DNA of 64,000 bases from JB111 sp049856175 (GTDB lineage: Bacteria > Actinomycetota > Actinomycetes > Actinomycetales > Actinomycetaceae), in contig NZ_JBNDNA010000002.1 of assembly GCF_049856175.1 (NCBI RefSeq), positions 124,001 through 188,000 on the forward strand, read 5' to 3'. Shown here piece after piece: positions 27,304 through 37,790 of the stretch. The position numbers and the translations under genes were made by a program. How positions within the stretch are numbered: position 1 is the stretch's first letter; the number at the start of each line of letters is the position of its first letter. The notes beneath the pieces were generated by a model. The model made no database searches. It was given only the letters and a program-made list of their open reading frames with translations, and was not told the origin of the DNA.

Positions 27304-28704
27304 ATGGCACGAATCGGCAGCACGGCACGCAGCACCGTCGTCTGGGTCGCGGGCAGCCTCGCCGTGGTGCTGCTCGCCGTCTACGTGCTCCTCGACGTCA
27401 AGGGCGCGGTCCCGGGGCTCCTCACCGACGAGCCCGCCCCGCCCGCGGCCGAGCCCTACCCGGGGGTGGCGCTGCCGGGTGCGCGCCCCGCGGCGGCCGC
27501 CGTCGAGGTCCTCGACCCCGCCGCGCCGGCGCCGACCGCCGAGGGGGTCTCGGGCGTCGTCGAGCGGCTCGTGGACGACCCCGACCGGCCGGGGGACGTG
27601 GCCGTACGCGTCGTCGACTCCGCCGACGGCGAGGTGCTCGTGGAGCGCGACCCGACCGCCGCCCTGCAGACGGCGTCCTCCGCGAAGATCCTCACCGGCG
27701 CGGCCGCGCTGAGCGTGCTGGGCCCGCAGACCCGGTTCACCACGAGCGTCGTCCCCGCCGGCGACGGCCTGCTGGTCCTCGTCGGCGGCGGCGACGTCCT
27801 GCTCGCCGAGGGCGAGGGCGACCCGACGGCGACCCGCGGCCACGCCGGGATCGCCGACCTCGCCGACCAGGTGTCGGCCGAGCTGGAGCAGGCCGGCACC
27901 ACCGAGGTGCGCCTCGCCGTCGACGACTCGCAGTTCACCGGCGAGCCCTACGCCGACGACGTCACCGGGTGGGACCGGACCTTCACCATGGCCGCGACGA
28001 CGGTCGCCGTGAACACCGGGGCCGTCGACGGTGCCTACACGGCCGACCCCGCGATGGGGGCCCTCGAGACGCTCGCCGACGCGCTGACCGAGCGTGGGGT
28101 GACGGCGAGCGTCGAGGGGCGGGCGACGGCCCCCGACGACGCCACCGCGATCGCGACGACCGAGTCCGCGCCGGTCGACCAGATCGTCCGCACGATGCTC
28201 CAGGACTCCGACAACGCCATCGCCGACGTGCTCTCGCGGATGGTGGCCCTCGCCGCCGGCCTGCCCGGCGACGCGAGCTCGGGCGGCCAGGCCGTCGTCG
28301 ACGCCGTCGGTGCCCTCGGGGTCGACACGACCGGCACCGTGATGATCGACGGCGCCGGCCTGTCGATCACGGACTCCACGACCGTGACGGCGCTGACCGA
28401 CCTGGTCGCCCTCGGGCTCGACCCCTCGGCCGCCGACCTCGCCGGGCTCCCGCCGTCCCTGCCGACCTCCGGGCTCGACGGCACGCTCTCCGACCGTCTC
28501 GCCGGTGAGGCCGCCGGCCGGGTGCAGGCCAAGACGGGCACGCTCGTCCGCTCCGTCTCGCTCACCGGTACCGTGCTCACCGCCGACGAGCGGCTGCTCA
28601 CCTTCTCCGTCGTCCTGCACTCCTTCGACGAGGGCGGGGCGTGGGCCGCGCGCCAGTCGATGGACACGTTCGTCGCCGAGCTCGCCGCCTGCGGCTGCTC
28701 CTAG
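27304..28704 (+). CDS. dacB: D-alanyl-D-alanine carboxypeptidase/endopeptidase (PBP4-type)
   Basis: This 466-residue class C low-mass penicillin-binding protein trims or cuts peptidoglycan peptides. The N-terminal membrane anchor is at about residues 12-31 and is followed by a Pro/Ala linker. The active-site SxxK is S125-SA-K128, the second motif Ser302-Asp-Asn is in QDSDNAIAD, and KTG is at 410-412. The spacing between the first two motifs matches PBP4 with its inserted domains. The ATG is at 27304. A TAGTGT hexamer at 27221-27226 may be the promoter. It is the first gene of a long forward block that continues with the metalloprotease and tilS. Confidence 0.92.
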   Translation: MARIGSTARSTVVWVAGSLAVVLLAVYVLLDVKGAVPGLLTDEPAPPAAEPYPGVALPGARPAAAAVEVLDPAAPAPTAEGVSGVVERLVDDPDRPGDVAVRVVDSADGEVLVERDPTAALQTASSAKILTGAAALSVLGPQTRFTTSVVPAGDGLLVLVGGGDVLLAEGEGDPTATRGHAGIADLADQVSAELEQAGTTEVRLAVDDSQFTGEPYADDVTGWDRTFTMAATTVAVNTGAVDGAYTADPAMGALETLADALTERGVTASVEGRATAPDDATAIATTESAPVDQIVRTMLQDSDNAIADVLSRMVALAAGLPGDASSGGQAVVDAVGALGVDTTGTVMIDGAGLSITDSTTVTALTDLVALGLDPSAADLAGLPPSLPTSGLDGTLSDRLAGEAAGRVQAKTGTLVRSVSLTGTVLTADERLLTFSVVLHSFDEGGAWAARQSMDTFVAELAACGCS

Positions 28705-28821
28705 CGTCCGGGCTGCCGGATACCGATCTCGCCGCGTGCCCGGACGCGCTGAGCCGCCCGCCCCGCCCCGTGCCCGGCCACCCCGGGGCGTCCCTGGCGG
28801 CGTCGGCGGGCGCCGCGCGGC

Positions 28822-28827
28822 TACCGT
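28822..28827 (+). promoter_or_regulatory. -10 element of a probable leaderless promoter (metalloprotease gene)
   Basis: TACCGT ends 7 nt before the GTG at 28835, with no ribosome-binding site between. Confidence 0.55.
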
Positions 28828-28834
28828 GGGTCGC

Positions 28835-29875
28835 GTGACCGATCCCGTCGACCTCCGGCTCGCCGCCCGACGCGCCGCCCGGCTCGCGCCCCCGGGTCCG
28901 CGCGGCACGCCCGAGGAGCTGACCGCCCTGGTCACCGGTCTGCGCGAGGCCGCGACCGCGGCCCCGCAGCACGTGGGACGACTCACCGGCCTGCGCGACG
29001 CCGCCCGGCAGGTCTCCGCCCAGCGCGTCAGCGTGGTCGACCGGCCGGGCTGGGCGCGTGTGAACGCGGAACTCCTCGGCCACGTCTCGACCGGGCTCCT
29101 GCCCCCGGCCGGGCGCATCGGTGCCCGGCTCGCCGGCGAGGAGGCCGGTGCCCTGCTCGCCTACCTCTCGACCAAGGTGCTCGGCCAGTTCGACCCGTTC
29201 GGCCCGGCCGCTCCGCACCTGCTGCTCGTCGCCCCCAACGTGCTCAAGCTCGAGCGCGAGCTCGACCTCGACGCTCGCGACTTCCGCCGCTGGGTGGCGC
29301 TGCACGAGCAGACGCACGCCGTGCAGTTCGCGGCCGCCCCCTGGCTCGCCGACCACCTCACGGAGATGATCCGGGGCACCGTCGGCCCGGCGCTCGCCGA
29401 GGACGAGGACCGCGACCTCGGTGGCATGCTCGGCGCACTGGTACGCGCCCTGCGCGACCGGGACGAGGCGGAGGCGCCCACGCTGGAGGTCGCCGGCCCG
29501 CTCGTCGACGCCCTGCTCACGCCGGCGGAGCGCGAGTCCCTCGGCCGGGTCGTCGCGGTGATGAGCCTGCTCGAGGGGCACGCCGACGTCGTCATGGACG
29601 CCGTCGGGCCCGCCGTCCTGCCGAGCGTGCGCCGCATCCGCCGTGCCTTCGAGCGGCGCCGCGACGGCACCGGCCCCGTCGACCTCCTCCTGCGCACCCT
29701 GCTCGGGATGCGGGCGAAGACCGCCCAGTACCGCAACGGCGCGTCGTTCGTCCACCAGGTCGTCGAGCGCGTCGGCCACGACGGGCTCAACGCGGTCTGG
29801 GCCGCACCGGACCGTCTGCCGACCCCCGAGGAGATCCTCGACCCGCCGGCGTGGGTGACCCGCGTCCACGCATGA
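28835..29875 (+). CDS. DUF2342-type zinc-dependent metalloprotease
   Basis: This 346-residue protein of the actinobacterial 'zincin' family contains the zinc motif HEQTH at residues 157-161 and downstream SLLEGHADVVMD, whose Glu/His could complete the metal site. The segment GQFDPFGP and the terminal ILDPPAWVTRV are typical of the family. Members are predicted metallopeptidases with unknown substrates and no signal peptide. The stop overlaps the tilS start by 4 bp (ATGA), as in related genomes where the two genes are paired. Activity is inferred only from the HExxH motif. Confidence 0.85.
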   Translation: MTDPVDLRLAARRAARLAPPGPRGTPEELTALVTGLREAATAAPQHVGRLTGLRDAARQVSAQRVSVVDRPGWARVNAELLGHVSTGLLPPAGRIGARLAGEEAGALLAYLSTKVLGQFDPFGPAAPHLLLVAPNVLKLERELDLDARDFRRWVALHEQTHAVQFAAAPWLADHLTEMIRGTVGPALAEDEDRDLGGMLGALVRALRDRDEAEAPTLEVAGPLVDALLTPAERESLGRVVAVMSLLEGHADVVMDAVGPAVLPSVRRIRRAFERRRDGTGPVDLLLRTLLGMRAKTAQYRNGASFVHQVVERVGHDGLNAVWAAPDRLPTPEEILDPPAWVTRVHA

Positions 29876-30966
29876 CCCGTCCGGCACCCCGACACCCGAA
29901 GGTCTCCGGGCCCGCGACGCTCGCGGCGCGCCGGGCCGTGCGCGAGTCGCTCGCGGACCTTCCCCCGGGCGCCCACGTGCTCGTCGCCTGCTCGGGCGGG
30001 CCGGACTCGCTCGCGCTCGCCGTCACGGTGGCCCACCTCGCGCCTGCGGCCGGCTGGCTCGCGCGCGCGCTGGTCGTGGATCACGGACTGCGCGAGGGAT
30101 CGGCGAGCGAGGCCCGCGACGTCGTCGCTCGCCTCGACACGATCGGCCTGCCCGCTACCTCGGTGCGGGTCGACGCCGATGCCGGGCCCGGCGGGCCGGA
30201 GGCTCGCGCCCGGGACGCGAGGTGGGCGGCACTGCGCGCCCACGCCGACGACCCGCCGGTCGTCATCCTCACCGGGCACACGATGGACGACCAGGCCGAG
30301 ACGGTCCTGCTCGGCCTCGCCCGCGGGTCCGGCGCCCGGTCGATCGCCGGCATGCGGGCCGCCGAGGACGGGGTCCGCCGCCCGTTCCTCCAGCTACGAC
30401 GCACCCAGACCGTGGGTGTGTGCGACGAGCTCGGTCTCGTGCCCCTCCACGACCCGACGAACGCCGCCGACGGGCCCTGGCGCGCCGCCGACGGCTCGGC
30501 CCTGCGTCGCGCCGCCGTCCGCGACCGCGCGCTCCCGGCGCTCGCGGACGCCCTCGGCGTCGACCCCGTTCCCGCACTCGCCCGCACCGCCGAGCAGGCC
30601 CGGCGCGACGACGACGCACTGACCGCCGACGCCGAGGCACTCCTCGACGCCGCGCTGCACGCCCGCGCCGACGCCGCGCCGACCGACAACGCCGGCGCCC
30701 CGCCACACGCCCATGCACCCGTGCTCGTCCTCGACGTGGCCACGCTCGCGGCCGCCCACCCCGCCGTGCGCAGCCGGGCGCTGCGGGCGGCTGGGGAGCG
30801 CGCCGGCTGGCGACCGGGCGACGTCAAGGCCGCCCACCTCGCCGCGCTCGACGCCCTCGTCACCGACTACGACGGGCAGGGCCCCACGATGCTGCCCGGG
30901 GGCGTCGTCGCCCGCCGCGCGTGTGGCAGGCTGATGCTCTCGCGGAGCGAGCACCAGGCGGACTGA
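29872..30966 (+). CDS. tilS: tRNA(Ile)-lysidine synthase
   Basis: This 364-residue N-type ATP pyrophosphatase attaches lysine to C34 of the AUA-decoding tRNA-Ile. The PP-loop SGGPDSLAL begins at residue 41. The conserved VDHGLREGSASEA block, the GHTMDDQAETVLL motif and RPFLQLRR follow. Only a short C-terminal substrate-binding part is present, as is usual in Actinobacteria. It is translationally coupled to the metalloprotease by a 4-bp overlap and followed 18 bp later by hpt, the classic tilS-hpt-ftsH arrangement. Confidence 0.94.
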   Translation: MTRPAPRHPKVSGPATLAARRAVRESLADLPPGAHVLVACSGGPDSLALAVTVAHLAPAAGWLARALVVDHGLREGSASEARDVVARLDTIGLPATSVRVDADAGPGGPEARARDARWAALRAHADDPPVVILTGHTMDDQAETVLLGLARGSGARSIAGMRAAEDGVRRPFLQLRRTQTVGVCDELGLVPLHDPTNAADGPWRAADGSALRRAAVRDRALPALADALGVDPVPALARTAEQARRDDDALTADAEALLDAALHARADAAPTDNAGAPPHAHAPVLVLDVATLAAAHPAVRSRALRAAGERAGWRPGDVKAAHLAALDALVTDYDGQGPTMLPGGVVARRACGRLMLSRSEHQAD

Positions 30967-30984
30967 CGGAGACGAAGGAGCGAC

Positions 30985-31539
30985 GTGGACGCAGCGGACA
31001 TGGGCGAGGACCTCGCCGAGGTGATCGTCTCCGAGGAGCAGATCGCGACGCGACTGACGGAGATGGCGGCCGAGATCGACCGCGACTACCAGGGCCGCAA
31101 CGTGCTGCTCGTGGGCGTCCTGCGCGGCGCGGTCATGGTGATGGCGGACCTCTCGCGCGAGCTGCACACCCCGCTGGAGATGGACTGGATGGCCGTGTCC
31201 TCGTACGGGTCGGGGACGAAGTCCTCCGGCGTCGTGCGGATCCTCAAGGACCTCGACTCCGACCTCACGGGACGCGACGTGCTCATCGTCGAGGACATCA
31301 TCGACTCCGGGCTCACCCTGTCGTGGCTCCAGGGCAACCTCCGCTCCCGCGGCGCCGCGTCCGTCGAGATCGCCACGCTGCTGCGCAAGCCCGAGGCCGC
31401 GAAGGTCGACGTCGACGTGCGATACGTGGGCTTCGACATCCCGGCGGCGTTCGTCGTCGGGTACGGGCTCGACTACGCGGAGCGCTACCGGAACCTGCCC
31501 TTCGTCGGCCGCCTCGCGGAGCACGTCTACTCGCGCTGA
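30985..31539 (+). CDS. hpt: Hypoxanthine phosphoribosyltransferase
   Basis: This 184-residue purine-salvage enzyme converts hypoxanthine (and guanine) plus PRPP to IMP/GMP. The PRPP-binding loop LIVEDIIDSGLTL is at about residues 100-112. The flexible-loop SSYGSGTKSSG, the VGVLRGAVM motif and the GFDIPAAFVVGYGLDY base-binding end are all present. The start is a GTG at 30985 with GAAGGAG 7 nt upstream; an ATG 15 nt further on is a weaker choice. It lies between tilS and ftsH and is probably cotranscribed with tilS. Confidence 0.95.
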   Translation: MDAADMGEDLAEVIVSEEQIATRLTEMAAEIDRDYQGRNVLLVGVLRGAVMVMADLSRELHTPLEMDWMAVSSYGSGTKSSGVVRILKDLDSDLTGRDVLIVEDIIDSGLTLSWLQGNLRSRGAASVEIATLLRKPEAAKVDVDVRYVGFDIPAAFVVGYGLDYAERYRNLPFVGRLAEHVYSR

Positions 31540-31734
31540 CGCACGGGGCGCTCCCGCCGACGCGGCACCACGACCGCCCGCACCCCCGCGCTCGCCCGCG
31601 CCGCGCACCGACCGCCGAACCGTTCGCCGTGCGCGGAGCGGCACCGGGCGCCGGACCATCGGCGTGTCGCCCTCGGTTAACCTCGACTGGTCGCCCGGGG
31701 CGGGCGCCGACCGGACGGAGCGGCTGAGGCTGGC

Positions 31735-33857
<2,123 letters not shown>

Positions 33858-33861
<4 letters not shown>

Positions 33862-34556
33862 CCGGTCCGGACGAGCGCGGTGCGCCGGCTCCGGGGGCGG
33901 ACGGTCCGGACGCCGCCGGCACCCGCCCGGTCGACGCCGCCGGCACCCGCCGTACGCCGGTGCCCGAGGACGGTCCGCCGCGCTCCCGCCCGGTCGACGT
34001 CGACGCCGCCGAGCAGGCCGTCCGCGCGCTGCTCGTCGCGGTGGGGGAGGACCCCGACCGCGACGGGCTGCGGGAGACCCCGGCCCGCGTGGCGCGGTCG
34101 TTCGGCGAGCTCTTCGCCGGCCTGGGCGAGGACCCGGCCGACCACCTCGAGGCCGTCTTCGACCTCGGCCACCAGGAGATGGTCATCGTCGCCGACGTGC
34201 CGCTGTACTCGATGTGCGAGCACCACCTCCTGCCCTTCCACGGCAAGGCGCACGTCGGCTACATCCCCGGAGAGGACGGGCGCGTCACCGGACTGTCCAA
34301 GGTGGCCCGCATGGTCGAGGGTTACGCCCGCCGCCCGCAGGTCCAGGAGCACCTGACCAGCCAGATCGCCGACGCCCTCGTCGAGCGGCTCGGCGCCCGC
34401 GGCGCGCTCGTCGTCGTCGAGGCCGAGCACATGTGCATGTCGATGCGCGGCGCCCGGGCCACCGGCACCCGCACCGTCACCTCCGCCGTGCGCGGCATGA
34501 TGCGCAACCCCGCGACCCGCGCGGAGGCGATGAGCCTCCTGCGCGCCCGCTCGTAG
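33858..34556 (+). CDS. folE: GTP cyclohydrolase I
   Basis: This 232-residue enzyme converts GTP to dihydroneopterin triphosphate, the first step of folate synthesis. Zinc ligands lie in YSMCEHHLLPFHG and AEHMCMSMRG, with the GYIPG and GLSKVARMVEGYARRPQVQE blocks. Compared with typical homologues (~190-200 residues) it has a ~45-residue Pro/Ala/Gly-rich N-terminal extension, perhaps disordered. The GTG start overlaps the ftsH stop (GTGA). It begins the folE-folP-folBK run, where every junction is overlapping or within a few bases, so the pathway is translated as a unit. Confidence 0.94.
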
Positions 34557-34561
34557 CCGCC

Positions 34562-35449
34562 GTGCGCACCGGCGACCTCGACCGCGGCGCACCCGCCGGA
34601 CTGCCCGCCGCCGTCCCGTCCGGCCGCACCCTGGTCATGGGCGTCCTCAACGTCACGCCCGACTCCTTCTCCGACGGCGGCGCGTACCTCGACCCGCGGC
34701 GCGCCGTCGAGCACGGGATCGCCATGGTGGACCGCGGCGCGGACCTCGTCGACGTCGGGGGAGAGTCCACCCGCCCCGGTGCCACGCCCGTCGACCCGGA
34801 CGAGGAGATCCGCCGGGTCGAGCCCGTGATCCGGGACCTCGCCGCGCACGGCGTGCTCGTCAGCGTCGACACCCTCCACTCGGCCACCGCGCAGGCCGCC
34901 CTCGACGCCGGCGCCCGGATCGTCAACGACGTCTCCGCCGGGGTCCACGACCCGCGGATCCTCGACGTGGCCGCCCGGGCCGACGCCGTCGTCGTCCTCC
35001 AGCACCGCCGCGGCGAGGCGGGCACGATGACGGAGCTGACCGCCTACGACGACCTCGTGCCCGACGTCGTCGCCGAGCTCGCCCAGCGGCGCGAGGCGGC
35101 CCTCGCCGCCGGGGTTCCGGCCGCACGGATCGTGCTCGACCCGGGTCTCGGCTTCGCCAAGACGGCAGCCCAGTCCTGGGAGGTGCTCGCCCGGCTCGAG
35201 GAGCTCGCCGCGCTCGGCCACCCGCTGCTGGTCGGCACGAGCCGCAAGCGTTTCCTCGCCCGCGCCGTCGCGGACGGGGCCGACCGCTCCGGCGACGCCA
35301 CCGACCGCGACGCCGTCACCGCAGCGACGACCGCCCTGCTGGCCGCGCGCGGCGTGTGGGCCGTGCGCGTGCACGACGTCCGGCCGTCCGCCGACGCCGT
35401 CGCCGTCGCCGCCGAGCTCGCCCCGTACGACCGGGACCGTCCCCGATGA
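34562..35449 (+). CDS. folP: Dihydropteroate synthase
   Basis: This 295-residue TIM-barrel enzyme joins dihydropterin pyrophosphate with p-aminobenzoate and is the sulfonamide target. It has MGVLNVTPDSFSDGG, DVGGESTRPGA, the SVDT strand, IVNDVSAG, and the C-terminal GTSRKRF motif. The start is a GTG 5 nt after the folE stop; the first ~20 residues are not conserved. The end overlaps the folB-folK gene by 4 bp (ATGA). It is the only copy seen in the window and is likely the functional one because all key motifs are kept. Confidence 0.95.
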   Translation: MRTGDLDRGAPAGLPAAVPSGRTLVMGVLNVTPDSFSDGGAYLDPRRAVEHGIAMVDRGADLVDVGGESTRPGATPVDPDEEIRRVEPVIRDLAAHGVLVSVDTLHSATAQAALDAGARIVNDVSAGVHDPRILDVAARADAVVVLQHRRGEAGTMTELTAYDDLVPDVVAELAQRREAALAAGVPAARIVLDPGLGFAKTAAQSWEVLARLEELAALGHPLLVGTSRKRFLARAVADGADRSGDATDRDAVTAATTALLAARGVWAVRVHDVRPSADAVAVAAELAPYDRDRPR

Positions 35450-36465
35450 CCCCCGGACCAGGTGTGCGCGGGCCCGCGGCTCCCGGACCAGGTGTTCCCG
35501 GACCGACGGGGCCCGGGCCGGCGGTGCCCGGGCCGGCGGTGCCGGGGCCCGCGCGGATCAGCGTGACGGGCCTGCGTGCCCGCGCCCACCACGGCGTCTA
35601 CGCGCACGAACGCGCCGACGGCCAGCACTTCGGCGCGGACGTCACCTTCGAGATCCCGACGGCCGCCGCGGCCGCGAGCGACGACGTCGCCGACACCCTG
35701 TCCTACGGCGAGGTCGCGCGCACCGCACGGGCCATCCTCGGCGGGGAGCCCGTCGACCTCCTCGAGACTCTGGCCGAGCGCATCGCGCGGGCCGTCCTCG
35801 ACCTCGGTGCCGCCGCCGTCGAGGTGACGATCCACAAGCCGGAGGCGCCGGTCGGCGTCGAGGTCGACGACGTCACGCTCACCATCCGTCGGGAGCGCGG
35901 CGCCGTCGACGACGTCGCGGATCGGGCCCTGCACGCCGTGCCCGCAGCACCGACGACCGTCGTCCTCGCGCTCGGCGCCAACCAACCCGGGGACCTGGCG
36001 ACGCCCGCCGACCAGCTGCGGCGCGCCGCCGACTCGCTCGCCCACGCGGGTGGCCTCCACGTCACCGCCGTCTCCCCCCTCGTCTCCAGCGCGGCCGCGC
36101 TCGCTCCCGGGCAGGAGCCGCAGCCGGACTACGTCAACGCCGTCGTCCTGGCGACGACGACGCTCTCCCCGGCGGGCGTCCTCGCCCTCGCGCGGTGGTG
36201 CGAGGAGGCGGCCGGGCGCGTGCGCACCGAGCGCTGGGCGCCACGCACGCTGGACGTCGACGTCATCGCCGTCGGGGACCTCGTGAGCGACGACCCGGCA
36301 CTCACGCTGCCGCACCCGCGCGCGGCGGACCGGGCGTTCGTCCTGGTGCCCTGGTCGCTCGTCGACCCGGGCGCCGAGCTGCCGGGGGCGGGCCGCGTGG
36401 CCGACCTCGCGGAGCGCGCCCTGGACCGGGACGGCGTGCGCGACGTCGAGGGGTGGACGCCGTGA
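35446..36465 (+). CDS. folK: Fused dihydroneopterin aldolase and HPPK (FolB-FolK)
   Basis: This 339-residue bifunctional protein performs two successive folate steps. Residues ~1-36 are a Gly/Pro/Ala/Val repeat region. FolB follows at ~37-152 (RARAHHGVYAHERADGQHF, SYGEVARTARAIL, VTIHKPEAPVGV). FolK occupies ~165-330 (LALGANQPGD, RTERWAPRTLDVDVIAVGD, LPHPRAADRAFVLVPW). In many actinobacteria these are separate genes; here no stop lies between them. The Pro/Gly repeat is encoded by short repeated words (GCCCGGGCCGGCGGT twice). It overlaps folP and the DUF3180 gene by 4 bp each. Confidence 0.92.
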   Translation: MTPGPGVRGPAAPGPGVPGPTGPGPAVPGPAVPGPARISVTGLRARAHHGVYAHERADGQHFGADVTFEIPTAAAAASDDVADTLSYGEVARTARAILGGEPVDLLETLAERIARAVLDLGAAAVEVTIHKPEAPVGVEVDDVTLTIRRERGAVDDVADRALHAVPAAPTTVVLALGANQPGDLATPADQLRRAADSLAHAGGLHVTAVSPLVSSAAALAPGQEPQPDYVNAVVLATTTLSPAGVLALARWCEEAAGRVRTERWAPRTLDVDVIAVGDLVSDDPALTLPHPRAADRAFVLVPWSLVDPGAELPGAGRVADLAERALDRDGVRDVEGWTP

Positions 36466-36932
36466 GGCGCACGTCGGTCGCGTGGCTCGTGGGCGCCGCG
36501 ATCCTCGCGGGGACGGCGTCGTGGGCGCTGCTCGGCATCGCCGACGTCTACGTCGAGGTCTCCTGGCTGACCGCGGTGATCCTCCTGGGACTCGCCGTCG
36601 CGCTCTGGTTCGCCGGTCGCGGTGTCAGGCGCCTCGTCGAGGGGGAGCGGACGACGATGACGCCGATCGGTGCCGCGCGCGTCGCCGCGCTCGCGCAGGC
36701 CTCGGCCTGGGGCGGGGCGCTGGTCACGGGCTGGTTCGGCGCCCAGGCGATCGTGGCGGTCGTCCATCGGCACGCGGCGTTCGCCACGGAGCACCTGTGG
36801 GAGTCGATCGCGTCGGGCGTGGCTGCGGTGGTGCTCGTCGTCGTCGGCCTCGTGGTCGAGCACTGGTGCTCGATCCCGCCCGAGGACGACGCCGACGTCC
36901 GGTCCGCGGCCTCCGGGCCCGAGCCGGCGTAG
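36462..36932 (+). CDS. DUF3180 family membrane protein
   Basis: This 156-residue protein has four predicted transmembrane helices (about residues 7-25, 33-51, 75-98 and 114-134) in the layout of DUF3180. That family is conserved next to folK in many actinobacteria but has no assigned role. The GTG start overlaps the folB-folK stop by 4 bp. The association with folate genes could reflect a transport or membrane role in pterin metabolism, but no motif supports this. Confidence 0.85.
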   Translation: MRRTSVAWLVGAAILAGTASWALLGIADVYVEVSWLTAVILLGLAVALWFAGRGVRRLVEGERTTMTPIGAARVAALAQASAWGGALVTGWFGAQAIVAVVHRHAAFATEHLWESIASGVAAVVLVVVGLVVEHWCSIPPEDDADVRSAASGPEPA

Positions 36933-37136
36933 CCGGACGCGACCGGACCGTCGGCCCCGGCCGAAGCGCCCCCGGAGGGTGATCCACGGACGGTCGCGCG
37001 CCCCAGGGTCCGTCGGCGGGTGGACCCCCGTGCACCGCGTCCGCCCGGCGGTGGACCGCGTCCCGCGGCGGGCTTTGACATGATGCCCGCGCGGGGGCGC
37101 ACACGTCCTCGAGCGGCGAGCGCGATCGGAGCAGGC

Positions 37137-37790
37137 ATGTCCCAGCAGTGGCCCGAACCCCACCCGGAGCAGACCGGGGCAGGGGCGGGCGGGCCCGACG
37201 GTGGTCGACCGTCCCCGTTCGCACCGCCCGGCGGCGAGCAGGGTGCCCCGTTCTCTGCGGCGGGCCACGAGGGCACGGCCCCGGTGGCACCGCACGGAGC
37301 CGAGCGCCCGTCACCGTTCGCCCCGCCGGGCGTGCCGTTCCTCCCCGTCGACCAGAACCTCGCGAAGGTCCGCATGATCTCCGCCGTCCTGTGGATCGGC
37401 CCGTTCGTCGTGGCCGGCACGGTGTTCGCCATCTGGCTCGGCGGCTGGGGCTGGTGGCTCGCCACGGGGCTCCATGTCGCCGCACTGGTGTGGACCCTGC
37501 TCCTCGTCCCGCGGCAGGTCCGCGCGATGGGCTACTGCGAGATGGACGAGGACCTGCTGTTCCGCAAGGGGCTGCTGTGGCGCTCGCTCGTGGTCGTGCC
37601 CTACGGCCGCATGCAGCAGATCGACGTCGAGGCCGGCCCGCTCGACCGCCGCTTCGGCATCGCGTCGGTCAAGCTGAGCACGGCGTCCGCCCAGACCGAT
37701 GCGAAGATCCCGGGCCTGCCCGCGGACGAGGCGGCACGCCTGCGCGAGTCCCTGACGTCGCGCGGCGAGGCACGGCTGGCCGGCCTGTGA
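37137..37790 (+). CDS. PH-domain membrane protein (YdbS-like, bPH2)
   Basis: This 217-residue protein has a Pro/Gly/Ala-rich N-terminus (~65 residues, with a duplicated SPFAPPG), two membrane helices (about 82-103 and 106-122) and a bacterial PH-like domain 2. The PH-like part includes YCEMDEDLLFRKGLLWRSL, VVPYGRMQQIDVEAGPLDR and the family-like FGIASVKLSTAS. It is immediately followed, with a 4-bp overlap, by a larger protein with the same domain. This is the YdbS-YdbT-like pair, which in Bacillus helps tolerance to bacteriocins or membrane-acting peptides. The start ATG at 37137 is tentative. Confidence 0.83.
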   Translation: MSQQWPEPHPEQTGAGAGGPDGGRPSPFAPPGGEQGAPFSAAGHEGTAPVAPHGAERPSPFAPPGVPFLPVDQNLAKVRMISAVLWIGPFVVAGTVFAIWLGGWGWWLATGLHVAALVWTLLLVPRQVRAMGYCEMDEDLLFRKGLLWRSLVVVPYGRMQQIDVEAGPLDRRFGIASVKLSTASAQTDAKIPGLPADEAARLRESLTSRGEARLAGL

